Assembly: GCA_031549195.1 (NCBI GenBank)
Contig: JAVBQF010000018.1
Location: 1 to 24,686 of the forward strand
Direction of reading: 5' to 3'
Length of the DNA: 24,686 bases
Source of the DNA: JAVBQF01 sp031549195
Lineage (GTDB): Bacteria > Bacillota_I > Bacilli_A > RF39 > UBA660
The notes under the pieces were generated by a model. It searched no databases. It was not told where the DNA came from and worked only from the letters and a program-made list of their open reading frames with translations. Shown here one piece after another: positions 13,587 to 21,822 of the stretch (position 1 is its first letter; every line of letters starts with the position of its first letter). A program made the translations under genes and the position numbers.

Positions 13587-16500
13587 GTGGCAGATTATTT
13601 AAGAGACCAAAAGAATAAGATTAAAAGCGCAAATGTCAAAAAAGCTGAAACTGTTTTAGACCAGATTGAACACTTTGAAAATGAATTTAGAAATAAAGGA
13701 ATAATCACTAATGAAAAGATGACTCTTCAGACAGAACAGTGGAAAAGAGAGCTTGCCAAGATTAGTCCTATAGAAGAAAGATTAAAAGCATTAGATAAAA
13801 TAATGCCTGCTGCTATGGCATTAGCTAATATTGCTATGGAAGAATATCATCCAGAGCATATAAAGTTACGTGATACACAAAAATTAGCTGCAATTGCACT
13901 TTACTATGGAACAATTACTGAACTTGGTACTGGAGAAGGTAAAACTGCTAGTGCTGTTCCTTTTGCATATGTTTATTCGCTTACTGGGCAAAGTGTCCAT
14001 ATCCCTACAACAAATGATTCTTTAGCAGAACGTGATGAGAGTTTAAATAATCCTGTTTATACTTCACTGGGAGTAACGTCTTCGTTTGTTCCTTCGCTAG
14101 GATCAACTGATGTTAAGCAAAAGAGTTATGATGCTGATATTGTGCATGGTGCGAACTCAACCTTTGCTTTTGACTTCTCAAGAGATCGTCTAGCAAAGGA
14201 TTATACTCAGATAGTACAAAGAAGAGAATCTGTGGCAGTACTTATAGATGAAGTTGATGATATATTATTGGATAATGCAAGAGTGCCATATATAATATCA
14301 CAAAATAACCCTAATTATTTTGATGGTATGACAATTGCAGATTTAGCTGATATGTTTGGGCAAACACCAGAGGAATTAATTGTTAAAGCTAAACGGAAGT
14401 CAATCGGAAGTTTGAAGAAAGATTTGGAAACAATTACATCAGATACTCAAATTAATTATCACAGAGCAAGTCAAATTGCTAATATTTGTTATAACAAGGA
14501 TTTGGCAGTATCAAATGCATCTTATCATAAATTGACAGAAATATTTGTTAGTGATGTTTTACTTAATAATAATGTTGTCTATAATGTTGAAGATACAATA
14601 ATTGGTGGAAAAACTTATTCAGCAAAGGTACTGTTTTCTATTTTTAATAATACTGATGTAAGAGAAGGTACAACTAGAGCATATCCACAGGATGTAATAG
14701 ACTTTGTTCAAAAAAAACATAGGGACTACGGTGTTATAAAATGTTCAAGTAGTAAAGAATATTTGAAGACATTAAAAGGTACTAGGATTTCTGAAGAGTT
14801 TTTATTTTACACAGCTAGTCCAGAAGGAAATAAATTATTCAACGAAAGATCAGCAGAATTAATCAAAGTAGGTAATTTAAAAGAAGGCGTTGATTATGTT
14901 AATAATCAAGGTCAAATGGTCCTGTCACCAGCGGGAGCTCTTAGTTTAATAACAGAAAATGCATCAGAGAAAATACCGGATATAGGTGATAGAATTGTAG
15001 CTTTTACAGAAGGTAGAAGTGAACTTTCTGGCTCTGATATGACTGTAATGCATAGTCTTATCGATTTAGCACTTGATGCTCATATAAGACACGAAAATGG
15101 TGTTGATTACTTTATTGAAAATGGTAAAGTAAAGTTAATAAATGCCGGTAGATCTGCTGAAGGTAGGGTCTTTGGTGGCGGAATACAACAAGCAATTGAG
15201 TGGAAAGAAGCCAAAGCTGGAAATAAAATTAAATTTAGCCCAGAATCTAAGACTGTTTCTCAAATATCACAAAGAGAATATTATTCTTTATATAAAAGAA
15301 AAGCTGGAATGACAGGAACATCTGCAGAATTAGCTTTCCTAAAACTTTATGATATGCCAACTATTGAGATTCCTAGATATGCATATTATGATAGATATAG
15401 TGAAAGAAAGAAAAAATTAGGAAGACAATCTAGAAGAGATCCTAATGTTGTAAGAAATCATCCAGATAGTTTTTGTAAATCAGAAAAAGAGAAGATGGAG
15501 TTAATTTTTCAATCATGTATTTCATCTCAAGAAAAAAACATTGCACAACCAGTTGTAATAACAGCATTAACGGTTGAGGAATCAAAGAAAATATATGATG
15601 ACTTAGTTAAAAGAGGTTTGAAGCCCACACTTTTAAATGTTGAAAATGAAAAAGATGAAATGAAAATTATAGCAGATGCTGGTACTCCAGGATCAATAAC
15701 AATCGTTACTGAAATGGCTGGACGTGGTACTGATATTAAGCTAGGTGGAGATAGATTAGCGCTAATTCAAAAAATAGAGTATGCAACAGGAGTTAACCTA
15801 ACAGATGCCTATCAAAAGATTGATCTAGAAGAAAGAAGAATAAGACAAAAAAATGGTGGACTACCAATGATGCCTGATGATTATAATGCCCTAATTAATA
15901 AAATGGTAGAAGACGGGAAAATACCACCAATTCCTGAAGTGGCAATGAAGGCAGTTATGTCGTTGTCTGAATTTGAAGCATTAAGTGCTGAAATGAGTAA
16001 GCAAGGTGGTTTGAAGATAATAGGAAGTGGTCACTTTCAGCTTGAGCGAGTAGATGATCAGTTAAAAGGTAGAACCGGACGAAGTGGTTCTGGTGGAGAA
16101 ACACAATTTATATCTACAAGAGAAGATTTCTTAAGAATGGGAGCAAGTTCTAAAGAAGTATATAAATTATTTGATGAACTAGATAGAAAAGGAATGTCTG
16201 GTGGATTAGCTAGAAAAATGGAAAAAGTTATACAAAAAACTCAAGAGAACAATGAAGTTAATTTAGCTCAGGCAATATTGGCTAATCAAAAATTAGATAA
16301 AGAAATTGAGACATATAGAACAACTATGGCAGAACAGAGAATGAAGATTGTTAAAAATATTGGACCAAATGGAGAGCTATTGAGTGGCAATACTTCTGTT
16401 AATTGCTCAGATATAGTGGATCAATTTATTTCTGATACTGTTTTAGATTTGATTGTAGTAAATACAGGACATTCTTCTTTGAAGTATAGCCCTAGTCAAT

Positions 16501-17324
16501 CAGATTTAAATATCGATGCATTGATTCTTGAAATGAAAGAGATGTTTGGATTAGAATTAACAAGAGAATATATAAATGGTGTTCCATCACTTAAAGCTTT
16601 AAGAGATGAGATAACTATATCTGTTCAGGCTAGACATAGGGCTGCGCTTGAGAGGGATCCAAAAGGACAAACTGCTAAAGATGCTGAGATAGTCCTGTCA
16701 ACATATGATAGAACATTAGAAGAAATGCTAGGAGTTGTTGAAGAAGTAAATGAGCGAAGAACATTTGGATCAGGAGTAGGTTCGACAATATCACAAAATG
16801 ATACCTACAACCAGCATGAATACTTAAATGACTTTGCAGAGAAAATGAATTTTACTCAACAGGAAGTCAGAAATGGTTCTGTTAGATTTGGTTTTGGAGT
16901 TATGCTTAATGACCAAGAGTTTAATAAATTAGAAGAAATTCGTCAAGATAGAAGTAGTAGAAGATATGGTGGTAGTCTTGAGCAAGATGGAGATGTTGAG
17001 TTTGCAAAACAAGATCATGACTATGTTGGAGTCCAAAATGAGCTAAGAGAAGAATCTAAAAAAAGAGAAGGACTTTTACAGCCAGGGGTTACAAACTTAC
17101 ATCTTAACGAAGCAATGAGAAGAGTTGCAACGAATCAATTAACTTTGATTCCTCATCAAACAACATTGTATACTAAGAATGCTATGGAAGAAGAAATTGC
17201 AAACACTACTTCAGTAACTGTTCCTTCTAATATTACACCAATTAGAAAAGTTAGTATAAATAATCACATTGAGAAAACTAATAGCAATAGTGAATATGAA
17301 AGTGGAAGAACACGAGCTGCATAA
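13587..17324 (+). CDS. Divergent SecA-family translocase ATPase
   Basis: SecA drives proteins through SecYEG. This 1245-residue protein is clearly of the family: RDTQKLAAIALYYG with Walker A GTGEGKT (114-120), PTTNDSLAERD, the DEAD box DEVDDILLDNARVPYIIS (from 221), EMAGRGTDIKLGG, and GRTGRSGSGGETQF. It is far longer than SecA (about 800-900), with an insertion-rich middle. The expected C-terminal zinc motif is absent; the last 150 or so residues are polar and low-complexity. Core motifs differ (GRTGRSG where SecA has GRAGRQG). This suggests either an accessory SecA2-like translocase or a strongly diverged sole SecA. GTG start with GAGGTG seven bases upstream. A terminator follows directly, so it is monocistronic. 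Confidence 0.85.
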   Translation: MADYLRDQKNKIKSANVKKAETVLDQIEHFENEFRNKGIITNEKMTLQTEQWKRELAKISPIEERLKALDKIMPAAMALANIAMEEYHPEHIKLRDTQKLAAIALYYGTITELGTGEGKTASAVPFAYVYSLTGQSVHIPTTNDSLAERDESLNNPVYTSLGVTSSFVPSLGSTDVKQKSYDADIVHGANSTFAFDFSRDRLAKDYTQIVQRRESVAVLIDEVDDILLDNARVPYIISQNNPNYFDGMTIADLADMFGQTPEELIVKAKRKSIGSLKKDLETITSDTQINYHRASQIANICYNKDLAVSNASYHKLTEIFVSDVLLNNNVVYNVEDTIIGGKTYSAKVLFSIFNNTDVREGTTRAYPQDVIDFVQKKHRDYGVIKCSSSKEYLKTLKGTRISEEFLFYTASPEGNKLFNERSAELIKVGNLKEGVDYVNNQGQMVLSPAGALSLITENASEKIPDIGDRIVAFTEGRSELSGSDMTVMHSLIDLALDAHIRHENGVDYFIENGKVKLINAGRSAEGRVFGGGIQQAIEWKEAKAGNKIKFSPESKTVSQISQREYYSLYKRKAGMTGTSAELAFLKLYDMPTIEIPRYAYYDRYSERKKKLGRQSRRDPNVVRNHPDSFCKSEKEKMELIFQSCISSQEKNIAQPVVITALTVEESKKIYDDLVKRGLKPTLLNVENEKDEMKIIADAGTPGSITIVTEMAGRGTDIKLGGDRLALIQKIEYATGVNLTDAYQKIDLEERRIRQKNGGLPMMPDDYNALINKMVEDGKIPPIPEVAMKAVMSLSEFEALSAEMSKQGGLKIIGSGHFQLERVDDQLKGRTGRSGSGGETQFISTREDFLRMGASSKEVYKLFDELDRKGMSGGLARKMEKVIQKTQENNEVNLAQAILANQKLDKEIETYRTTMAEQRMKIVKNIGPNGELLSGNTSVNCSDIVDQFISDTVLDLIVVNTGHSSLKYSPSQSDLNIDALILEMKEMFGLELTREYINGVPSLKALRDEITISVQARHRAALERDPKGQTAKDAEIVLSTYDRTLEEMLGVVEEVNERRTFGSGVGSTISQNDTYNQHEYLNDFAEKMNFTQQEVRNGSVRFGFGVMLNDQEFNKLEEIRQDRSSRRYGGSLEQDGDVEFAKQDHDYVGVQNELREESKKREGLLQPGVTNLHLNEAMRRVATNQLTLIPHQTTLYTKNAMEEEIANTTSVTVPSNITPIRKVSINNHIEKTNSNSEYESGRTRAA

Positions 17325-17327
17325 GTT

Positions 17328-17356
17328 AAAGAATACATAAAATGTGTTCTTTTTTT
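17328..17356 (+). terminator. Terminator after the SecA-like gene
   Basis: AAAGAATACAT (17328-17338) pairs with ATGTGTTCTTT (17342-17352), one pair being T-G, with a 3-base loop, then a run of T residues. Confidence 0.8.
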
Positions 17357-17376
17357 GTAAATAAGTCAATTAAAGG

Positions 17377-17406
17377 TTGATTTTAACTATCAAAATTCGA
17401 TATAAT
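17377..17406 (+). promoter_or_regulatory. ppdK promoter
   Basis: TTGATT at 17377-17382, an 18-bp spacer, and TATAAT at 17401-17406, giving a short leader before the start codon at 17433. Confidence 0.7.
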
Positions 17407-17432
17407 AGTCTTTGTGAAGAAAGGATGATTAT

Positions 17433-20054
17433 ATGAAATACGTTTATTCCTTTAAAGAAGGTAATAAGGACATGAAAAACCTTCTTGGTGGTAAGGGTGC
17501 TAACTTAGCAGAAATGACTAGTATTGGATTACCAGTACCAAGAGGATTTACTGTTACAACAGAAGCTTGTATCAAGTATTATGATGATAATAAAACAATT
17601 GCTCCTGAAATAGTGGCAGAAATTGAAGAGAAACTTGCTGAACTTGAAACAGTAAGTGGAAAGAAATTGGGAGATAATGCTAATCCTTTATTAGTATCAG
17701 TGCGTAGTGGTGCAAGAGCATCAATGCCTGGTATGATGGATACAGTATTAAACCTTGGGCTTAATGATGTAGTAGCAAAAGGATTTGCAGATGCTACAGG
17801 AAATCCAAGATTTGTATATGACTCATACAGAAGGTTTATTCAAATGTTTGCTGATGTAGTTATGGGATTCCCTAAATCATCATTTGAAAGACTATTTGAT
17901 AAGATTAAAGAAGAAAAAGGTGTAGAATCAGATACTAAATTAACTGCAGAAGATTTAATGGAAGTAGTTAATATTTACAAAGAAGAATATAAAAAACATG
18001 CAGGTGTAGAGTTTCCTCAAGAACCTAAAGAACAATTAATGGAAGCAATTAAGGCTGTATTTAGAAGTTGGAACAATGATAGAGCAATTACTTATAGAAG
18101 ACTTAATGATATTCCAGGTAGTTGGGGAACAGCTGTAAACGTTCAAGAAATGGTTTATGGTAATCGTGGGGATGATTGTGGAACTGGTGTTGCATTTACA
18201 AGAAATCCAGCAACTGGTGAAAAGCATTTATATGGTGAGTACTTAATGAATGCTCAAGGTGAAGACGTTGTTGCAGGTATTCGTACTCCTCAAACAATCG
18301 ATACATTAAAAGAAGTAATGCCAGAATGTTATGAAGAATTCGTAAGAATTTGTGGAATACTTGAAAAGCACTATAAAGATATGCAAGATATGGAATTTAC
18401 TATCGAAAGTGGTAAGTTATTTATGCTTCAAACAAGAAATGGTAAAAGAACTGCACAAGCAGCTTTAAGGATTGCCGTTGAACTTGTTAATGAAGGAATG
18501 CTTACAGAAGAAGAAGCTGTAATGAAGGTTGAACCAAGACAACTTGATCAACTGTTACATCCTAACTTTGATGGAGCTAGTTTAAAGGCTGCAGAAGTAA
18601 TTGCAAAAGGATTAGCTGCATCACCTGGTGCTGCTACTGGTAAGATTTACTTTACTGCTGAGGATGTTATGAAAGCACGCGATGCTGGAGAAAAAGATAT
18701 TCTTCTAGTTAGACTTGAAACATCACCAGAAGATATTGAAGGAATGAATATAGCTCATGGTATCTTAACACTTCGTGGTGGAATGACTTCACATGCTGCT
18801 GTTGTAGCACGTGGTATGGGTACTTGCTGTGTATCTGGTTGTGGTGACTTAAAGATTGATGAAGAAGCTAAAGTATTAACAACTAAAAATGGTAAAACAT
18901 TCCATGAAGGTGAGTGGATGAGTCTTGATGGATCAACTGGTAATGTATATGGTGTACAAATTAAAACAGTTGAACCAGAAATTTCAGGAGATTTTGAAAA
19001 ATTCATGGCTTGGGCTGATAAATTTAGAGTTCTTAAGGTTAGAACCAATGCAGATTCTCCTAAGGACGCTATGCAAGCTAGAAGGTTTGGTGCTGAAGGT
19101 ATTGGACTTTGTCGTACTGATCATATGTTCTTTGAAGAGGATAGAATCTTTAACTTTAGAAGAATGATTACTGCTGATACTTTAGAAAAAAGAGAAGAAG
19201 CATTAGAAAAAATTCTTCCATATCAAAGGAATGACTTTGAAGGATTGTTCAGAGCGATGGAAGGTTATGGGGTTACAATTAGATTCCTAGATCCGCCATT
19301 ACATGAATTCCTACCTCATACAGATGAAGAAATTAAGCCTCTTGCTGAGAGTCTAGGAATGAGTTTCCAAGCACTTAAAGATAGAATTGAATCATTAAAA
19401 GAATTCAATCCAATGATGGGACATAGAGGATGCCGTCTTGCAGTTACTTATCCAGAAATTGCTGCAATGCAAACAAGAGCAGTTATTGAGGCTGCACTTA
19501 ATGTTAACAAAGAAGGGCTAAATGTAGTTCCTGAAATAATGATACCTCTAATTGGAGATATGAAAGAATTCCAATTTGTTAAGAATATTGTAGTTGAAAC
19601 TGCAGATAAGTTAATTAAAGAATCTGGAAAAGATTTAAAATATATGGTTGGTACAATGATTGAAATACCAAGAGCAACTGTTATAGCAGACCAAATTGCA
19701 AAAGAGGCTGAATTCTTCTCATTTGGTACTAATGACTTAACACAAATGACTTATGGTTTTAGTAGAGATGATGCTGGTAAATTCTTAGATGACTATTATA
19801 AAAAAGGAATCTTTGAATCAGATCCATTTGCTAAAGTAGACCAAGAAGGTGTTGGAGCATTAATGCAAATGGCTGTTACTAAAGGTAAATCTACAAGACC
19901 TGATATCAAACTTGGTATTTGTGGAGAACATGGTGGAGAACCTTCATCAGTAGAGTTCTGTCATAGATTAGGACTAAGCTATGTATCTTGTTCACCATTT
20001 AGAGTGCCAATAGCAAGATTAGCTGCTGCACAAGCTGCAATTACAAATAAATAA
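17433..20054 (+). CDS. ppdK: Pyruvate, phosphate dikinase
   Basis: PPDK interconverts pyruvate + ATP + Pi and PEP + AMP + PPi, replacing or complementing pyruvate kinase in many anaerobes. The 873-residue protein is full length. The N-terminal ATP-grasp domain shows GGKGANLAEMTSIGLPVP and VSVRSGARASMPGMMDT; the phosphohistidine domain has GGMTSHAAVVARGMG with His454 as the phosphate carrier; the C-terminal PEP/pyruvate barrel has EGIGLCRTDHMFF, MGHRGCRL, FGTNDLTQMT and CGEHGG with Cys830 as the likely acid/base. AAAGGATGAT precedes the ATG. It is flanked by its own promoter and terminator, so it is monocistronic. Codon use appears more optimised than in the neighbours, in keeping with high expression. 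Confidence 0.98.
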   Translation: MKYVYSFKEGNKDMKNLLGGKGANLAEMTSIGLPVPRGFTVTTEACIKYYDDNKTIAPEIVAEIEEKLAELETVSGKKLGDNANPLLVSVRSGARASMPGMMDTVLNLGLNDVVAKGFADATGNPRFVYDSYRRFIQMFADVVMGFPKSSFERLFDKIKEEKGVESDTKLTAEDLMEVVNIYKEEYKKHAGVEFPQEPKEQLMEAIKAVFRSWNNDRAITYRRLNDIPGSWGTAVNVQEMVYGNRGDDCGTGVAFTRNPATGEKHLYGEYLMNAQGEDVVAGIRTPQTIDTLKEVMPECYEEFVRICGILEKHYKDMQDMEFTIESGKLFMLQTRNGKRTAQAALRIAVELVNEGMLTEEEAVMKVEPRQLDQLLHPNFDGASLKAAEVIAKGLAASPGAATGKIYFTAEDVMKARDAGEKDILLVRLETSPEDIEGMNIAHGILTLRGGMTSHAAVVARGMGTCCVSGCGDLKIDEEAKVLTTKNGKTFHEGEWMSLDGSTGNVYGVQIKTVEPEISGDFEKFMAWADKFRVLKVRTNADSPKDAMQARRFGAEGIGLCRTDHMFFEEDRIFNFRRMITADTLEKREEALEKILPYQRNDFEGLFRAMEGYGVTIRFLDPPLHEFLPHTDEEIKPLAESLGMSFQALKDRIESLKEFNPMMGHRGCRLAVTYPEIAAMQTRAVIEAALNVNKEGLNVVPEIMIPLIGDMKEFQFVKNIVVETADKLIKESGKDLKYMVGTMIEIPRATVIADQIAKEAEFFSFGTNDLTQMTYGFSRDDAGKFLDDYYKKGIFESDPFAKVDQEGVGALMQMAVTKGKSTRPDIKLGICGEHGGEPSSVEFCHRLGLSYVSCSPFRVPIARLAAAQAAITNK

Positions 20055-20060
20055 TAATTA

Positions 20061-20089
20061 AAATTACCTACTAGATAGGTAATTTTTTT
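20061..20089 (+). terminator. Terminator of ppdK
   Basis: AAATTACCTA (20061-20070) pairs perfectly with TAGGTAATTT (20076-20085) around a 5-nt loop; T residues run to 20089. It ends only 4 bases before the next gene's ribosome-binding site, so the Nudix gene may depend on read-through. Confidence 0.85.
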
Positions 20090-20102
20090 GATGGGAGGAC
20101 TT

Positions 20103-20579
20103 ATGGATATTGGTTTTGTTAATAGTGAGGGAAGATTTAGATATCGAGCTGCTGCAATTATTATTGAAGATGGTTTTATATTAATGGCACATAATGAGAA
20201 AGATCCATATTATTATTCGATAGGTGGAGCTGTACATATGAATGAGACTTCAGAAGATGCGGTAAAAAGAGAAGTGTATGAAGAGACTGGAATAGAATAT
20301 GAAGTTGATCATTTGGCGTTTATACATGAAAATTTTTTTCTGGATAATAATGCTAATAATACTTGCCACGAGATAGCGTTCTATTACTTTATGAAGCCAA
20401 GGGGAATTAAAAAGATAAACAATAATAGTTATACACGAGGAGTTAAGGAAGATATATGCTTTCTTCCTATAAATGAATTGGAAAAATATATTTTATTTCC
20501 TGCTTTTTATAGGCGAGAATTACAAAGTTTGAATACAAACTTAAGACATATAGTGACAATTGATGTTAGAGCCCAATAA
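20103..20579 (+). CDS. Nudix hydrolase
   Basis: Nudix enzymes cleave nucleoside diphosphates linked to another moiety. The 158-residue protein has a complete Nudix box: GAVHMNE, seven residues, REVYEETGI, with the metal-binding glutamates intact. The strand AAAIIIEDGFILMAHNEK before it is typical. The substrate cannot be read from sequence. I chose the ATG at 20103 because GGGAGGA lies just before it; an earlier in-frame TTG at 20088 sits in the ppdK terminator. No clear promoter lies between that terminator and this gene, so it may be expressed by ppdK read-through. It precedes the dCTP-deaminase-like genes but is separated from them by a gap with its own promoter. Confidence 0.88.
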   Translation: MDIGFVNSEGRFRYRAAAIIIEDGFILMAHNEKDPYYYSIGGAVHMNETSEDAVKREVYEETGIEYEVDHLAFIHENFFLDNNANNTCHEIAFYYFMKPRGIKKINNNSYTRGVKEDICFLPINELEKYILFPAFYRRELQSLNTNLRHIVTIDVRAQ

Positions 20580-20584
20580 TTATG

Positions 20585-20675
20585 AGCCTTTTCTTCGAGC
20601 AAATCAAAATCAAGTGTTTAGTTTAACCTGTTGAACACATTAATACTAAAACACAAAGGAAGAAAACCTTTTGCT
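20585..20675 (+). other. Intergenic region with RNA-like base pairing
   Basis: Between the Nudix stop and the next promoter, TTTTCTTC (20589-20596) can pair with GAAGAAAA (20659-20666). Nested inside, GTGTTTAGT (20614-20622) pairs with ACTAAAACAC (20645-20654) with one bulged A. There is no U-tract at the end, so it is not a standard terminator. It could be a small RNA, a 3' UTR structure or chance pairing in AT-rich DNA. Confidence 0.35.
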
Positions 20676-20699
20676 ATAAATTTTTATATATGTTAAAAT
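20671..20699 (+). promoter_or_regulatory. Promoter of the Dcd-like/radical SAM operon
   Basis: TTGCTA at 20671-20676, a 17-bp spacer, TAAAAT at 20694-20699, with TG two bases before the -10. It gives a leader of about 25 bases. Confidence 0.65.
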
Positions 20700-20732
20700 A
20701 AAGTAGAAATTAAGTTTTAAAAGGAGTAGTTT

Positions 20733-21263
20733 ATGTTAAGTGGAATGGAAATTATCAATCAAATAAAACTAGGGAATATTGTTATAAACCCTTTCGATGA
20801 GAAATATGTTGAAGCAAATAGTTATTGTCTTCATCTTGGTGATGAACTTGTAATATATGATGAGGATATTTTAGAGAGTAAAAAGGAAACTAAGACAAAA
20901 AGAATTGAAATCCCAGAAGAGGGCTATGTTTTACAACCTGGAGAGCTTTATCTTTCTAGAACTCAAGAGTATACAGAGACATATAATCATGTTCCACTTT
21001 TGAATGGAAGATTTTCTGTGGCTGCATTAGGTGTGGCTATTCATATTACTGCAGGGTTTGGTGATAATGGCTTTAAAGGGACGTGGACTTTAGAAATATT
21101 TTGTATAAAGCCAGTTAGAATTTATAAAGGTATGAAAATATGTCATATATGCTATTTTCCTATTATAGGAGAAGGAACTATAAAATATGATGGAAAATAT
21201 CAGGGGCAAATTGCTACAACTGCAAGCAGAATACATAAAGATTTTGAAAAAACGGAGATGTAA
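20733..21263 (+). CDS. dCTP deaminase-like paralogue A (keeps catalytic Glu)
   Basis: A 176-residue member of the dUTPase/dCTP deaminase superfamily, which forms trimers with active sites between subunits. It shares with Escherichia coli Dcd the start pattern (EANSYCLHLG), the loop HITAGFGDNGFKGTW, the catalytic Glu121 in TLEI, and the C-terminal lid (YQGQ...TASRIHKD). The phosphate-binding motif RSSxxR is broken: residues 93-98 read RFSVAA, losing the first Ser and the second Arg. As a homotrimer it would be expected to bind dCTP poorly. AAAGGAG precedes the ATG. The next gene, its paralogue, starts 2 bases after the stop. Family membership is secure; activity is uncertain. Confidence 0.85.
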   Translation: MLSGMEIINQIKLGNIVINPFDEKYVEANSYCLHLGDELVIYDEDILESKKETKTKRIEIPEEGYVLQPGELYLSRTQEYTETYNHVPLLNGRFSVAALGVAIHITAGFGDNGFKGTWTLEIFCIKPVRIYKGMKICHICYFPIIGEGTIKYDGKYQGQIATTASRIHKDFEKTEM

Positions 21264-21265
21264 CT

Positions 21266-21811
21266 ATGTTGAGTGGAGATGAGATAGTAAAACAAATTGA
21301 GGAAGGTAATATAGTTATAGAGCCTTTTGATAAAAGTAAATTGAATCCTAATAGTTATAATTTAACATTAGGTAATGAAGTGGCTGTTTATATGGAACCA
21401 GTTTTGGATTTTAAAAAGGTAGCAAAACCAAGAATAATTCCTATTCCGGATGAAGGGTTAATTTTGATGCCAAATAATATATATCTTGCTGGGACAATGG
21501 AGTATACTGAAACAAATAATTTTGTGCCTCAAATAAGTGGTAGAAGTTCTATTGGTAGAGTAGGACTAGCAGTACATATGGGAGCAAGCTTAGGTGAAAA
21601 CGGATACAAAGGGAAATGGACTTTTAGTATTTCATGTTCCATGCCGGTAAGGGTACACAAAGGTATGACAATAGGCCAAATTTATTATTTTCCAATTGTT
21701 GGATCGGATGAAATAAAATATACCAAAAAGTCAAGTAGTGCAGAGCAAGTATGGAATGGATCGAAAAAAGTAATGGCTTACTTTAATTTTGATGAAGATG
21801 ATGAAAAATAA
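21266..21811 (+). CDS. dCTP deaminase-like paralogue B (keeps RSSxxR, lacks catalytic Glu)
   Basis: A 181-residue tandem paralogue of the preceding protein; the two align without gaps from residue 1 to about 150 (both start MLSG, both have TETxNxVP near residue 81). Here residues 93-98 read RSSIGR, so the nucleotide-phosphate motif is intact, but position 121 is Ser (TFSI) where paralogue A and E. coli Dcd have the catalytic Glu, and Asp111 is Glu. The C-terminal lid (Q..ASRI.KD) is also degenerate and replaced by an acidic tail. Alone it should not deaminate dCTP. Complementary losses suggest the two proteins assemble together. The radical SAM gene follows 11 bases later. Confidence 0.83.
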   Translation: MLSGDEIVKQIEEGNIVIEPFDKSKLNPNSYNLTLGNEVAVYMEPVLDFKKVAKPRIIPIPDEGLILMPNNIYLAGTMEYTETNNFVPQISGRSSIGRVGLAVHMGASLGENGYKGKWTFSISCSMPVRVHKGMTIGQIYYFPIVGSDEIKYTKKSSSAEQVWNGSKKVMAYFNFDEDDEK

Positions 21812-21822
21812 GAGGAGTCTTT

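Noticed and set aside
18036..19048. Minus-strand open frames inside ppdK
   Set aside because: They are opposite-strand shadows of strongly constrained PPDK codons with no start signals.
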